64,000 nt of DNA from Mytilisepta virgata (taxonomy: Eukaryota; Mollusca; Bivalvia; Mytilida; Mytilidae). The notes under the pieces are model-generated. The model searched no databases, had not been told where the DNA came from, and worked only from the letters and a program-made list of their open reading frames with translations. The position numbers and the translations under genes were made by a program. This document shows, piece by piece, positions 30,101 through 45,100 of the stretch. The stretch is taken from the NCBI GenBank assembly GCA_028015205.1, contig CM051516.1, positions 30,580,230-30,644,229 on the forward strand, read 5' to 3'. Position 1 is the first letter of the stretch; each line of letters begins with the position of its first letter.

Positions 30101-33100
30101 ACCCATACAATACCACCTGACTAGGGTGTTACTGGGTATAATGCAGCAAAATAAGTATTAAGTGCAAAGACTATTATAAAGTTTTACAATTATTAGTTTC
30201 TATAATAAACCTAAACACACAGCTGCACATCCTCAAAAAAAACAAAAACAAAAACAAAAACAAAAAATATATACACACATACATACACACACACACGTTT
30301 TTTTATGTATATAAATCAATTCAACTGACTTTGTCTTTTCCTTGGACTTTGAAATTATTGATTTTTTACTGAAACTCGCTTTCTGTACTGTATGTGGATT
30401 AACCAAGTATTTGGTTGTTGCATTACCCATGTAAATTTCAGGTATTCAGATTTCAAGATTAGTTATATTACCATGGTATTATTATGACTATTTTAGACTT
30501 TACATCCATTGTTAGAAGATGGTTGTCCAGATGATGAAGACCCAGAACCATATAAAAAAGTATGTTTCAGGGATATTTTCTTTAATATTTCATTGTATAT
30601 GTACTCTGAAACAAATATAAGTTGTGGTGTTCCACTATTTGAGGATTTTGGGAGATGATGCATCAATGATTTTAAAAAATGAGCAAATGGTACAATTTAT
30701 ACCTGTACTTCTTGGAAATGTCAAAGTGTTTGAGACTTTTAAATTGTTAGGTGGTGAGTAAGCTCAAAATATTATGTCGGATATTTGTAGATGAAAACCA
30801 AAAAAAAATATTGAAATTTAGCTCTAGATAACTTTTAGAAGATTATATGCTGCCTAGATTTTGTAGAAGTGCCCAGATGTAATAAATGTAACTGTTATTA
30901 CTGTGTGTCTCACATACTTCGGCAACTGATTTCTTGGTAAAAAACTCTGGAATTTATTACTATTCTGTACTTTTAAAATAACAATTTGGTATGTCTTAAA
31001 AGTTGACATGGATTGAACTTTTACCAACAGAACGCACATATTCTGCAAGTCACATTTTTAGCTTGCCTGACCCAAAGGGTCATGGGAGATATTGCCATCA
31101 CTTTGCATCCGTCGTACCGTCTGTCTGTGCGTCCATCTGTTGACATTTTGAACTTTTTCTAGAGAACTGTGTAATGGATTGAAATGAAACATGGCACAAA
31201 TGTTCCTTACAGGGTGCTGACCAAGTGTTGTTACTTTGGTGCCGATCCATCATCCAACATGGCTGCCAACAGGGGACTTAGTTTAACATCGGACCCTATC
31301 GGAAATACATACAAAAATCTTCTTCTAGAGAACAACTGAATGGATTGAAACGAAACATGGCATTAATGTTCCTTATGAGTTGCTGCCCAAGTATTGTTAC
31401 TTTGATGCCGATCTGTTATCCAAGATGGCCGCCAGGGAGGGACTCAGTTTAACATAGGACCCTATGGAAATACATACAAAAATCTTCTTCTAGAGAACCG
31501 CTGAATGGATTGAAACCTAACATTGCACGAATGTTTCTTATGACGTTCTGACCATGTTTTGGTAGTGTGGTGCCTACACATGGTTGAACGTGTAATGCAC
31601 CAAATCACACTCACAAGATTCACACGTTGCATGCACACGATTCGCATGTTACACGCACATGATTTGCACGATACACACCCAAGATTTGCATGTTACACGC
31701 ACATGATTTGCACGATACACACCCAAGATTTGCATGTTACACGCAAACCACACGTTGCATGTTACACATTTTATGATTACCGATCGTGCGAGTTCTAAAA
31801 CTTGTGATTGTAAGATACGAATGGAAAATAACCAAACGAAATAATAAGATTTCATTTCGGATATGAATAGCAGTGAAATATGTAATATAATTGCTTTTTA
31901 TTTGAAATAAATAAGTGCGGAAAAAAAGTAAGCCGGTGTAATTTGATCGACATTCAACTTTTTTTTATAAATACAGAATATTTATTTGCATGTGATATTT
32001 ATTTAATGTGAAATTTATTAAACTTTAATGACGGATCTGTGAAATTATATTTTAATTTCATTAAAACTCAATACACCGTCTCATGTTATTTTAACCTAAT
32101 TAACTAAAACATATTAACCAAAATTGATATGATAATAATAAAGTTGTAAGTAAGAATGTTATGCCACACAATTTCATGGCTTCTTTAAAGCAAAGGACAT
32201 CATATCTTGGGGTGAATTCCCCGAATGATTACTGGTCTATAAAACATCTAATTAAACAAGGGATTAAGAGATAATCTGAAGGGGAAAATGTCTATTTATC
32301 TGAAGTGAGCTTTTTATTTTAAAAAAGGAATAATTAAGAAATCTGACGTGAAGCATATTTATTTTAAAATTGAAATTAGAAAAAATCATTACAATGTTTT
32401 TGGTTTAATTATATTTTGAATAAATAATAAAATATAATATTTATATCAACCTGTATTTATTAACCTTTAATATTCTAAAACACATCTTTTATAAATAAAA
32501 ATCAACTTTCATGTTTAATGAATCCACACACATTGTAGATTATAACATATGATCATATAAAAAGCTGATGGTATTTTGATACTTGACAATTATAAAAAAA
32601 ATTATATGTAACATTCCTTACTTACAGGTAAATCTAAGGTAGATGTACAGATAAACAAATATTTGCCCTTCGGAGGACCCCCTAATCCCTTGTCTAATTA
32701 GATGTTTAATGTTTAGATGGAATTGTTTTAGTCCAGTTCATATCGGGGGGAACACACCATATTGGTTACATAATAACCAAACACTTGCTAATAAAAAAAA
32801 ATGTACTATGACAATATAAATTAATACATGACATTTGTCAAAAAATTAAAACCTTCCCAAGATTTCAAGAATAAGTTTAGATAAGTTTTACAAACATGTT
32901 AAAGTTCAAATCTATCTTGAACTTGCAAATGTTATATGCACGTTATACGATCATTTAATTTAGGAAAAATTTCACTTATAATAATATATATTTTTTCAAA
33001 CCAAATTAATTTGATGAATTACATTAGTAATAGATAAAATGATAAACTCAACATTTTCAAATAGTTGACACTGATGAAAGTTAGTTCCAGCAATCTTTTA

Positions 33101-36100
33101 ATTTGAGTTTGAAATATTCTCTGATTTGAATTCACACGTTTTGATATTTGTCTCCACCAATGAAATCTCATACACATTACACGATTCAAATCGCACGTTT
33201 ATAACCACACGCAAACCACACGCACACGATTTGCACATTGCATGTTCACGATTCACACGTTACACCCACACGATTCGCACATTACATGCATACGTTTCGC
33301 ATGTTTCATGTGCACATTTTGCACATTACATGCGCACATTTCGCACGTTACATGCACACGTTTCGCACGTTGCAGGATATGTTTGGTGATTTACACGCTC
33401 AACCAAGTGGCCTATCTGTCATCGATGATGGCCATCAGCAGAAGACTTCGTTTAACATAGACCCTATGGGAGTTACATACAAATGGCATCTTCTTGACAA
33501 TTACCGAATGGATTGAGACCAAACATAGCAGGCCCATACTCAGGGGGAGAGGGAGGGGGTTATAAACATTTACTATTAAGGTTAAAAAATTGTAAAAAAA
33601 AATCTCCACTTGTCTTCATAACTTGTTCATTAAAGTTCTGATTAAAAAAACAGTGCTTTTTATAATATACACGTAAATGTCAATCCCACATTTGTTTTAT
33701 AGTTAGCTTATCTTACACATCCCCCAAACACCTAGCTGAGGAAAATTCGCACCCTCTCCAAAAAAGTCTGGGTATGGGCCTGCATAGCATGGATGTTAAT
33801 CTCATAGTCCTTAAGCAATGAACAAATGGAAATATCAGGTCAGTGATACAGTATGTTGACATCATACATGATGCAAAAATCAATAAAATGGACACAAAAA
33901 GTAGAAAATCAACTCTCTTAAAATATTTGAGACATTTCAGCAATTGAAAAGACAATATTTCATTACCACTATTTGAAAAAAAATTTAGTGTATTACTTTT
34001 GAATTTCATTTTAAAGAAACATTATAGATATTCCAGAAAAACCACTAGCAGTTCGAAAAAAGACACGTAGCTTTATTTTACTACTCTATAGGTAGCATTT
34101 ATTGGTATATCTAACTGGGCATTAGATCCTGCCAAGATGAACAGAGGTATCCTGGTACAGAGAGAGGTCCCAGATATTACAGAATTAAAAGAAAGCGCAG
34201 AGTAAGACTTTATTGTACTCCCCGCAAACATAGTTTGGGGGGGTATATAGCAATCAGCCTGTCTGTCTGTCTGTCTGTCTGTCTTTCTAGAATTGGTTTG
34301 TACCCGCAGTTTCTCAAACATTCCTTATCAGAGGTTAATGAAACTTTGCATACTGTAAGATCCTAGTACGTAGATGTGCGCATGCAAAGTATGTCCTGGT
34401 TCAATACTTTTTCCCATAATTTTATACCCTTTTGGACTTAGAAATTCTGTCTATCCCCCAATTTTTTTTGTACCCGCAGTTTCTCAAACATGCCTTATCA
34501 GAGGTTAATTAAACTTTGCATGCTGTTAGATCCTAGTACGTTGATGTGTGCATGTGAAGTATGTACTGGTCCAATACTTTTCCCCATAATTTTATACCCT
34601 TTTGTTCCCTTAGTTATACCCAGTTGGACTTAGAAATTGTGAGACAATTCACTATGATAAGGATGTCCTAGTCCATTAAATTAACAGCAGCAGGGGGTAT
34701 AGTTAGTGAGGTCCCGTCACAGTTCTAGTTTAAAAATATTTAATGTGGAGGAAAAAGTCCAAAGAAATTTTGCTTTTTCTTTTAAATTTTCTGACCAATA
34801 CAAAATAAGTTTAGATATTAGGGGTTGGAAAATAAAAAAAATAAAAAAATTACATGGCTGAAAACTCAGATTAAAGTTATGAAATACTGCTTATTAATTT
34901 TGATTCTTAAATAAAAATAATTTGTTTAATGAGTAGAAATATTTTGGACAATTTACAAACCACAAATGATTCAAGCTATTATAATTGTTGTTCTTCATCT
35001 TAAATTTGCATTAAAACGTTCAACATGGAATTTTGTTGTATCAGTTGAGGTGGAATTCATTCCTAAATGTGGCATTTGTCAAATCTGTGCAATTTACATA
35101 CATACAATCTTATACCAAAAAAATTCACAATTCTCTTTATGTTAAGCTCCACTGTTGTATTCCCACATGGTTTATACTACTTACAGTAGCATCTCGATTT
35201 CTCGAACTCGAAGGGGTCTGAAAAATTATTTCGAGGCATCAGTAGTTTGAGCCATCGAAGTACGGAAAATTTTCTGTTATGAGCCAGCAATAGATTTAAA
35301 ATTTAATTTACATCCTTTTATCTATCCGATCGTTAAAACAACATTCACTCATCAAATCTTCCTGACTTTTTACAGAAACCCTTTAACGAACTGATATTGT
35401 TTTGTATATGAGCTTATAATTATTGGTTGCAGATCAGATTTGAATTGCAGGCTGATAGGATTTTTATTGTGAGAGTTATTGCCTAAATAATAGTTTTCCA
35501 GACATTTTTTCGCAAAGGCTTGGACCAAATAATTTAACCAGCTCCGTTTAGATTAGTTCTCGCCGTGATATTGGCTGAAATATCGCCAGCTCGGCGTTAA
35601 ACAATATTCAATCAATCAATCAATGGACCAAATAATCTTATTTTTGGTATGCGAGTTTATAATGATGAGCTACAGATCAAATTTGAATTTTACACTGATC
35701 GGATAATTATTGTGAGAGTTATAGCCCTTGGAAATAGGAATTGTCAAAATATTAGTTTTCTATACTTTTTTTGCAAACCCTTTTTACCAAGTAATCTTAT
35801 TTTTGGTTTTTGAGCTTTTAATGATGAGATACAGATCAAGTTTGAGTTTCACATTGAATGGATAATTATTGTGAGAGAAATGGCCCTTGGAAATAGGAAT
35901 TATTGCCTGAATATTATTTTTCCGGACTTTTTTAGCAAACGCTTTTACCAAATAATCTTATTTTTGTTGTGTGAACTTATAATGATGAGCTACATATCAA
36001 GTTTGAATTTTACAATGATCGGATAATTATTATGAGAGTTATAGCCCTTGGAAATAAGAATTATTGCCTAAATAATAGTTTTCCCGACATTTTTAGCAAA

Positions 36101-39100
36101 TGCTTTCACCAAATAATCTTATCATATAATGATGAGCTACAGATCAAGTTTGAATTTTACTCTGATCGGATAATTACTGTGAGAATTATAGCCCTTGGAA
36201 ATAGGAATTATTGACAAAATATTAGTTTTCAAGAATTTTTTGCAAACCCTTTTACCAAGTGATCTTATTATTGGTATGTGTGCTTATAATGACGAGCTAC
36301 AGAGCAAGCTGATTGGGTAATGCTTGTGTACCCCTTGCAAACATAGTTTCAGGAATTTTAGAAGTCACTCTGTCCATACGTCTTGGTCTGTGTTTTCTCA
36401 CAGCTCAGCCTGGTAGTCAACATTGTATTGCCCAGCAATACTTACAGAATGCTTATTTTAATATATTTACAGAGGAATATGTGCTACAAATGAAGAAGTT
36501 CTAAAATTCATCAAACCAATGATAGAACCAATGGCAGACTCTTACTTGTTATTGTTTGAAGAAGCGTCAACAGAAATGAGAGAATTTTTTGGGTTAAGAG
36601 ATTTTTACAGGTAAGTACAGAATAATTGTTCATAGGAAAATTTCTGGCAGTACTTTGGGTGTGGAGTCATATGTTAGGTTCATAGAAAATTTCTGCTGTT
36701 ACTTTGGGTAATGAGCCAAGTACTGTATACTGTACCACTGGATCAGATGGAAAATAAAGTAAAACGTGTCTTATATGACCTCTCAAGGGAAGCTAAAAAT
36801 AGGGTCACATTCGCCAGGTGGTCATTTAACTCAGGTTTCAGTTAATACGAAATTCACTAAAAGGAGTAGGTAAATATAAAGGATTGTGATCAAGTATTCT
36901 GTTCAACTCAGTCTTAGGAAATATAACTTTATAAATGTGACATTAACCTTAATCGCATATTAGCAGTAAACTTGATGTTAATAAAGATATGCAAATGTAA
37001 ATTTAAAAAATTAGGAACAGTGAATTATTAAAAAAATAAATCATAGCATTGGGTTGATGGATAGATGGATTATTGATTATCGTCCAGCCAATTATTACAT
37101 GCATATCAAGACAAGAACATTTTCATGTGATATCTGAATTTGAACACAGATTTTTAATTTGCTAGCTCACAACGTAACAGTCTACAGGGATCGAACCCTC
37201 GATACTCTGTATTCAAGGTGATCATGCTACCACAAGACCCTTGAGGCATTCATAGAATTAGAAAAAAGAGGTTATTGTTTTTAATGAAAGGTATTTTGTG
37301 CAAATGATATTAAACTATAAAGAAAAGGTTAAAAGGAAAGAATTTTACGAACGAAAATAAAAAGTTCTAATTATAGAAAACATGCAATCATTATACCCCT
37401 GCTCCAAAGGAGAGGGGGTATACTGTTTTACCCCTGTGGTTCCATCCATCTGAACCGCCTCGGTGGTCTCGTGGTAGCGTGCTCGCCCCGAGTGCGGAAG
37501 GTCGCGGGTTCGATCCCCGGCCGGGTCAAACCAAAGACATTAAAATTGGTATTTGCTGCTTCTCCGTCAAGCACGTTGCATCTAGGAGTAAGAGCAAAGA
37601 CTGGTCGGCTCGGAGTCAGTATAATGTGTCCAAGTGAGGTGATATGTCTTCCTGCGGACAGTTACCTCGTGAGCTAGCACATTTAAAATCCGACTTAGCG
37701 TGTTGGTCTAGTACAAAGCAGGGATCATATTCATTGTGATATCAACATGTTCTCGTCCTGATATGCACCTGGTTGCCACTGGACGTTAAACAATAATTTA
37801 TCCATCCATCCATCTGTGTGTCCATTTATAACAAAATTTTTCGCTACACTTTTCTCTGCAACTACTCACAACAGCTGCTTGATATTTTGTCACAAGCCTT
37901 CTATAAGTACGCCATATTGTGGGGTACCTTTAAGGACCAAAGAGACATCAACTTCCTGTTTGACAAATTCGTTTATTTTTCAACATTTTGGTTTTGAATA
38001 CTAAATTTGTTGTCACACCTTTCTCTACAACTACTCATCACTAGCCTTCTATAGGGATGCCATATCATGGGATACTTTTTCGGACCAAGGTGACATCAGC
38101 TTCCTGTTTGACAACTTTTCAACTTTATCAAAAAACGGAGACCGCCTCAGTGGTCTCGTGGTAGCGTGCTCGCCCCGAGTGCGGAAGGTCGCGGGTTCAA
38201 TCCCCGGCCTGGTCAAACCAAAGACATTAAAATTGGTATTTTCTGCTTCTCCGCCAAGCACCTGGCATCTAGGAGTAAGAGCAAAGACTGGTCGGCTCGG
38301 AGTCAGTATAATGTGTCCGAGTGAGGTGATATGTCTTCCTGCGGACAGTTACCTCGTGAGCTAGCACATTAAAAATCCGACTTAGCGTGTCGGTCTAGTA
38401 CAAAGCAGGGATCATATTCATTATCATATCAACATGTTCTCGTCCTGATATGCACCTGGTTGCCACTGGATGTTAAACAATAATTCATCCATCCATCCAT
38501 CAAAAAGCGGATGTATTGCTAGTGAGGAATGGCTCACAGTACATCTTGTTATTTCATATTTTCAGTTTGTTAAAGATGTTGTATGCCTTTGTATCAAGAT
38601 CCAGAAGTAAACCAACATGGCTTCAGTTGAAACATTCTATTCTGAGGAACTTTGGTGGATTAGAAAATGTGGATCCAGTGGATATATTCTATAGTAAACT
38701 GTCACGTCTTGTCAATAAGCATGAAGAGGTATTGGTTATATATGCATATAAGGTTTAGGGAGTTGTGGACAGAAATTTGCATGGTTATTTTTCTGTATAA
38801 ATGCAGTTTAAAGTTTGTATACTGTGTTACTAATTCTTCTAATTGAAGCTCCCCCCCCTTACATAAATTTTAAACCTAAAGAAGAAATTCAGTATTTTTA
38901 ATTTGGTAACTCAAACTCAAAAAAGCTTTCTGCATTGACATTTGTCTTTTCAACCTACATGTATTTATAAAACAGTAGAAATGAATAGATATATAGGATA
39001 AATGTACAAGGGTATGATAATTTTTTAGGTCAAATTAAAATGATTTACCCTGTGTATAATGTATATAATTTTATATATATTTGTACCAAAAGTGGTGTGT

Positions 39101-42100
39101 GGATAAATGACATGGGTGGTATATGAAGAAGTTACATTTTGATATGATTATAATGGATTAAAATACATAATGAACAGTTAAACTAGATATAAGTTATGAA
39201 CAATTAATATATTTGTATTTTTATACTTTTGCAAATATTTTTTCTTCTTCTCTTTGCCTTCTTAAAGCAATTTGTAAACTGTTAATAAACAAAATTACAG
39301 TAAAGATTTATAATTTTCTTTGAGCTGAGATTAAAATGAAACAGGTGTTAACCTGAAGAGTAAGAAGATGAAAAAAAGTAAGAAAAAGAGATAAATCTAC
39401 TAAACTGTCATTTACTATCCTTTTACGAGATTTCTGTGGTGGCACTGTTAATCAAAGCTTTTTCCATGATACAGTTTTTAGATTTAGACTAAAGAACTAA
39501 TAGAATTTCATTATGGACAATTGCAATAATATATTTTTATGTGACTGCAAATATTTGTGGTCGTATTATGGTATGAGCCTGTCCTCGTCTTCCTCTGTAG
39601 ACAGTTAGGTTTCTACTCATTTACTTTTGTTCTATACAACATATCCTTATAATATTTTACCACAAGTGTCTCCCATAAAAAAAAATACAGGTTGGGCTTG
39701 ATTTTGGGAAACCTGACCCCTCCTGTTTTTTTCTCTGGGGGTCTCTAAGGGTTTTTTGATAATTTTGTTGTAACTTTTTAAACTTTTATCCAATTTTTAT
39801 GATTTTTACCTCACCTGGCCTAAAAGTCCATGTGAGCTATTGCCGTCACTTGGTGTCCGTTGTCCAGCATAAACTTTTCCTTTAAAGATCTTCTCCTCTT
39901 ATACCACTGGGCCAATTGGAAGTAAATTTTGCAGGAAAGATGTTTGTGAGGTCCTCTACAAATACATGACCATCATTGGTAATTCTTGTTTCTCATTTTT
40001 TGATTGAAAAAATTAAAATTGTGTCAGGCATCCCTGAGATGGTCCTCTTTCAGAATTATGTCCGATGATACGGACGATCAACCAAGATGGCCACCACAGC
40101 CGAACTTTAAACCCTCTGGGAACTTAGCAGCAATGGTCCTTAGAAGGTCCTCTTTCAGAAATGTGTCCGATGATACGGACGATCAACCAAGATGGCCACC
40201 ACAGCCGAACTTTAAACCCTGTGGGAAATGGTCGATAATAGGCAATGCACTATCAGGTGAGCAATACAGGGTCCTGGGAGCCTCTAGTTTATTTTACATG
40301 CATGTCAAATTGATTTTGTTACTGGTAATCATAAACTACTTCAGGTATGGGTTGGATATTGCATGTAATCCTTTTATACACATTAAAAGCAACCCGGGCT
40401 ATTGTGTCTTTGACTCTTTAAGATTTGCCATTATTTTTTGTTATTTTTTTGTTTTTGTTACTTTTGTGGATGCAGAGATAACATTTATTGAACAGGGGCC
40501 AAAGTTACGGTTTTTATACGCCCGCCGCAGACAGGACGTATTATGGTATACCAATGTCTTTCCATACGTCCGTCAACATTTTGTACCATAACTTAAATTT
40601 GCTTCAATCAATTCTCGTGAAATTTTAACACAACATTAGGATTGACGGAAGAAAGTCGCCCTTTCAATTTTGAGGATTTTCAATTTTGTCGTTCCAGAGT
40701 TATGGGACTTAAATTGTCCAAATATAAGCAATTTTTTATAAGTATAAAATTTCCTGTTTACACAAAGATGATATTTAATTTGTTGTTACAGTGTTATAAT
40801 TTAAATATGTTAAGCTGTTAAAAAAGTAACATGACACTTAATTCGCTAAAAAAAAAAGGAATATTTTCCTATGGCGATGTTCATTGGATGGTCCTCTACA
40901 AAGTTTATGTTTTTGGTTCTAATCCAAAATTTAGTGCGGCCATTTATGTTTGGCTGAAATTTAAAAAATCTTTTTCTGAGAAACTACAAAAGCAATTGAA
41001 TTGTTATATTGAAGGAATAATCCACTACAAAGTTTCTGTTTTTTTAGTCGATCTGAAATCCAAGATGTCCACCACCACAGGCACATTTAACATAGGATCC
41101 CGTGGGAAATACAAACATCTTGTTAGAAACCATTTGACAGATGGAAGTAAGATTATGCCTGAATGATCAGATAATACTTCTTAAGAAAATGGATGTTTTT
41201 GGTGGCGATCCAAAATTCAACATGGCTGTCAGGGTCGATCATGCACTCTAATTAGCTGAAATTTTGAAAACCTCTTCTCTGAAACTACAAAAGCAATTGA
41301 ATTGTTATATTGCTGGAATTATCTTTACATGGTCCTCTACAAAGTTTATGTTTTTCGTTCCGATCTGAAATCCAAGATGGCCACCATCGCAGGACATATT
41401 TAATACATGTATGGGATCCTATGGGAAATACATACAAACGGCTTATTTTCAGAAACTGTTGGACAGATGGAATTATTATTATTTGTGAAAGATCAGATAG
41501 TATTATGGTATGATGTTTTTGGTGCCGATCTGAAATCCGAAATGGCTGCCAGGGTCAATTATGCACTCTGATTGGCTGAAATTTCAAAAAGCTACTTTTC
41601 TAAAACTTATTGTAACAAAAGCAATTGAATCATTTTTTGCAGGAATGATCCTTACATGGACCTCTACCAAGTTTATGTATTTCATGCCAATATGAAATCC
41701 AAGATGGCTGCCACTGTGGGACACATTTAACGTGGGATCTATGGGAAATACATACAAACAGCTTCTTTTCAACAAATATTTGACACATTTAAAACACACC
41801 CCATCATCAAATCTACAAATGGTACTAGAAATTAAACACATGATGGCCATGACCGTCTGACTATAAATATCACATGTTTCTGTTTATTACCTATATAAAT
41901 CAGGTGAGCGATACAGGCTCTTGAGAGCCTCTGGTTTTTGCTATCTTTTATTGTTTGTATCTTCAAATGTAACAATTTTGGAGGAAACATAAATTTTTGA
42001 TTTTTCTTCTGATTTTAATAGAAATTTTTTCTTTTAATTCATGAGTGCTTCTCAGATAGTATCCCACAGATATTTCCTATATTGTACAATATTTGAGATG

Positions 42101-45100
42101 CAGGGGATTAAATGTCAAAAAAGCAACATGGCTGGATTTCTAAAAAAATTTTTGTTTTTCATCTGGCTTTTGTGGTAGGTCCAATATTTATTTGTAATAT
42201 ATAATCTAATGTCCAACACTTAATGGGGATAATAGTGTGTCCACACTTCCTGTAACTTTTACGTGTTTACATATTGGGGTCAGATTATGCTGCTCTTTGT
42301 GAATTTCTTTTGTTTAGTGGACTTATGCTTGCTTTGAGTGTAGGAAAAGGTAGATATTACCTTACATGTATTGGACTCCAAATGTTATATATAAACAAAA
42401 TTATTCAATGTATTTTTGAATTTTTATTTTCATAGCCACACGAAGATGACCCAGATTGTACCTCAGCAGGTATGATACAAGCCTGTCTAACTGGTGATAA
42501 ATCTAACAAGTAAGTTTTATGATGTATATATTTTCAAACCTGTCTAACGTTACTTCATCTTTACATTTGGGGAAATTTTCTTTTTCTTTAACACCAGTTT
42601 AAATCTTTATTAAATGATATAAAAATATTTTAATCGTTTCTTACCATCTTCTGGTGTGTATTACACGCAGTTTTTTACCCTCAAATATGTTTTTGATAAA
42701 TTGGGGGGGGGGGGGGGGGGTGACAAGGTGATGACAGTTTTGAGATAATTTTCGAATTGGAAACCCAATTTTTTACACTTTCTCATTAGCATCAAGATTT
42801 TTTTGGTCATTGCTTACTTTATAATTGTGATCTTACACGGGTTAGAGATGAAATATTTGAAAAAATTGAATGAAAAACACGTTTTTGGACGAAGTTGACG
42901 GTTTTTTATTTCCAATGTATCAGGTGATCATGTGTCATGTGACTATAATCCTTTTAAAGTGGTCATTTTATGTTAAGCTAATTTAACAACTCTTTGAACA
43001 TCAGACTGTTTACATATTATTTTAACGGAAAAGGTTTTGAAGGTATATTATTTTCTGCAATATTCTAATTAAAATTCATAAGTTTTTTTTTATTTCTATA
43101 TTTATTGTTGTTTAAGAATTTATTGCTGAATTCTTTATTGTGGAACACATTTTTCAGTCAAACCACGACCGACTTCAATTTGCAGCCGAAAAAAAATTGT
43201 AGCGAATCACGTGATTTCAAGGAAGGGGGATACAATAATTGATAAGGACACTTTGAAGCAAATGGGAAGACAGTATTTTTAACAGAGTTGGAATAATATG
43301 GTACATATGGTGTTCTGAAAGATTTTTGTAAAGATTTTTTAATATGTTTCAGTGAAAGTAGATATCTGTTACTGTTGACAGAGAATTATGGAGCCCTTAC
43401 AATTCTACAACAGAAAATATTTACCATGCATAATGCTGTTGTAATCTTTGGAAGTAGTTTCCCAAGTGATCAGGAGTATACACAGGTAAAATTGTTTGAA
43501 AGAAAATTGTTAAAATGAAAATGCTGAAAAGCTCGAGTTAAGGTCAGTAGTTTGTATTCAAAGAAACAAAATTCATAGCAAATTCTGTCCAAGAAAGTTA
43601 ACACTCATTAATTTCCAAATTACTGACAAAATTGAAATAAATGGAATAGACCTTACACAGTTTCCCTTCACAAAATGAAAGAAAGTTTCTCCCACTTACA
43701 AAAGATAAATTTTTGAGCATTTAACTTGGTCAATACATTTATTTTGTTATCAATTTTTCATCTGTTGTCTAAAAAAAGTTACTTACTATTTGATTCTGAA
43801 ATAATCAACACAAGGTACATGTATGTAGTGTAATTTGTGCATAGTATTAAATACAGTTGGACAGACATATAGTCCCACAGAAGTCATAAGTCATATTTTT
43901 TTTAGTCTCTTTTGCTCCTAATTAAGGGCCAAAAGGGCCATGATAATAATAAATACAAGAAAAAAATACTTAGCATGTAAAATAATGTTTTGAATTTATT
44001 GCCAGTCTGTTGTATGCAGATTTTATTTTGTACTGAAGCACTTGATATAATAATGCCTGCATGGGCTACTTTACAATACTTTTGCTGCATTTGTGCCAGT
44101 TGGGCAATAAATAGAAAACACCATGTAACATGTACCATGTACTAAAAAGTGTGAAAAAATTGGGAAAAATTTACAGAATAAGGAAATGAGCAAAGTTTTA
44201 TTGATCATTTACTTCTGTATTTTAAACATGAAGACACATTACTGAAGTTATTGGGAAAGTATGACCCTGTTCTAGACAGTTGTAGAAATTTATGACCCTG
44301 TTCTAGACAGTTGTAGAAAATTATGACCCTGTTTTAGACAGCAGAATCATGAAAATACAACTATTTAATTCAGTACATGCTATCAAAATTATTGAGAGTA
44401 GCTTCCAGGGATACAATGAAGTACAAATCTCGTTTTCATATTACATAGGTGTGTAGAAACATCAACCGTATCAAAGTCTGTATGGAGACTGGAAGTACTG
44501 TTATCCTGTTGAATCTAGAAAACCTGTATGAGAGTCTGTATGATGCCCTCAATCAGGTGAGAAGTTTATTTTCTTCCATTCAGGGATCCGGAAATTTCAT
44601 CAGCCTCTGCCGGACATTTTTTTGGGGATAGAAATGACTTGTCAGTTTACACTCTTTTTATCAATGTCAACACACGACCTTATTTCATACAAATGTTGTT
44701 ATGCATGATTTATAAGTGTTTTGGGTAATACCTTAAATAAATGTTGTGGAATCCACTTCATTGTGGAATGTGGACATAGTAATATTTTTATAGGATATAT
44801 GATCCTTTAAGATACTGGCGCGTAAGAAATTTTAGTAAGTACTTCCATGAATCTTTTTCTGTAACAATTTCAATGAAAATCATCTGAATAAATTTTCTTA
44901 CAATTATTTCAGTAAAGTATTCAAAATGACAAATAATAAAATGTTATTACATGTACATGCATGATATTTTTATTATTACAGTATTATGTAGAGTTTGGAG
45001 GGGAAAGATATGTAGATTTAGGACTTGGTACACACAGGGTCAAATGCAGAGTTCATAAAAAATTCAGGTATTTAATTTTTACACCGATTTCACTGTCAGA

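Larger units (their letters stand above)
31055..33815 (+). mobile_element. Family A element split by two later insertions
   Basis: Family A sequence runs 31055-31576 (5' end TTTTTAGCTTGCCTGACCC), resumes at 33410-33528 and again at 33783 to about 33815. The gaps are family H copy 2 and a 254-base MITE, each with its own target duplication. The phrases on either side join in register (GACCATG...TGGTGCC, GATGATGGCCATCAGC, CATGGATGTT). No 3' hairpin is found. Confidence 0.85.

Noticed and set aside
33180..33375. CRISPR-like array of ~20-bp repeats
   Set aside because: Units are degenerate and contiguous with no spacers, they lie inside a transposon-like element, and the host is an animal.
37457..37560. 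tRNA gene at the head of SINE family 1
   Set aside because: It has A- and B-box-like sequence but no complete cloverleaf, and continues into a SINE body with tail and target duplications.
40004..40591. 195-aa open frame on the + strand, the longest single one in the window
   Set aside because: It reads through two tandem family A units, past the CTAG end and into a family C element. The protein repeat DDTDDQPRWPPQPNFKP reflects the DNA repeat; no recognised domain.
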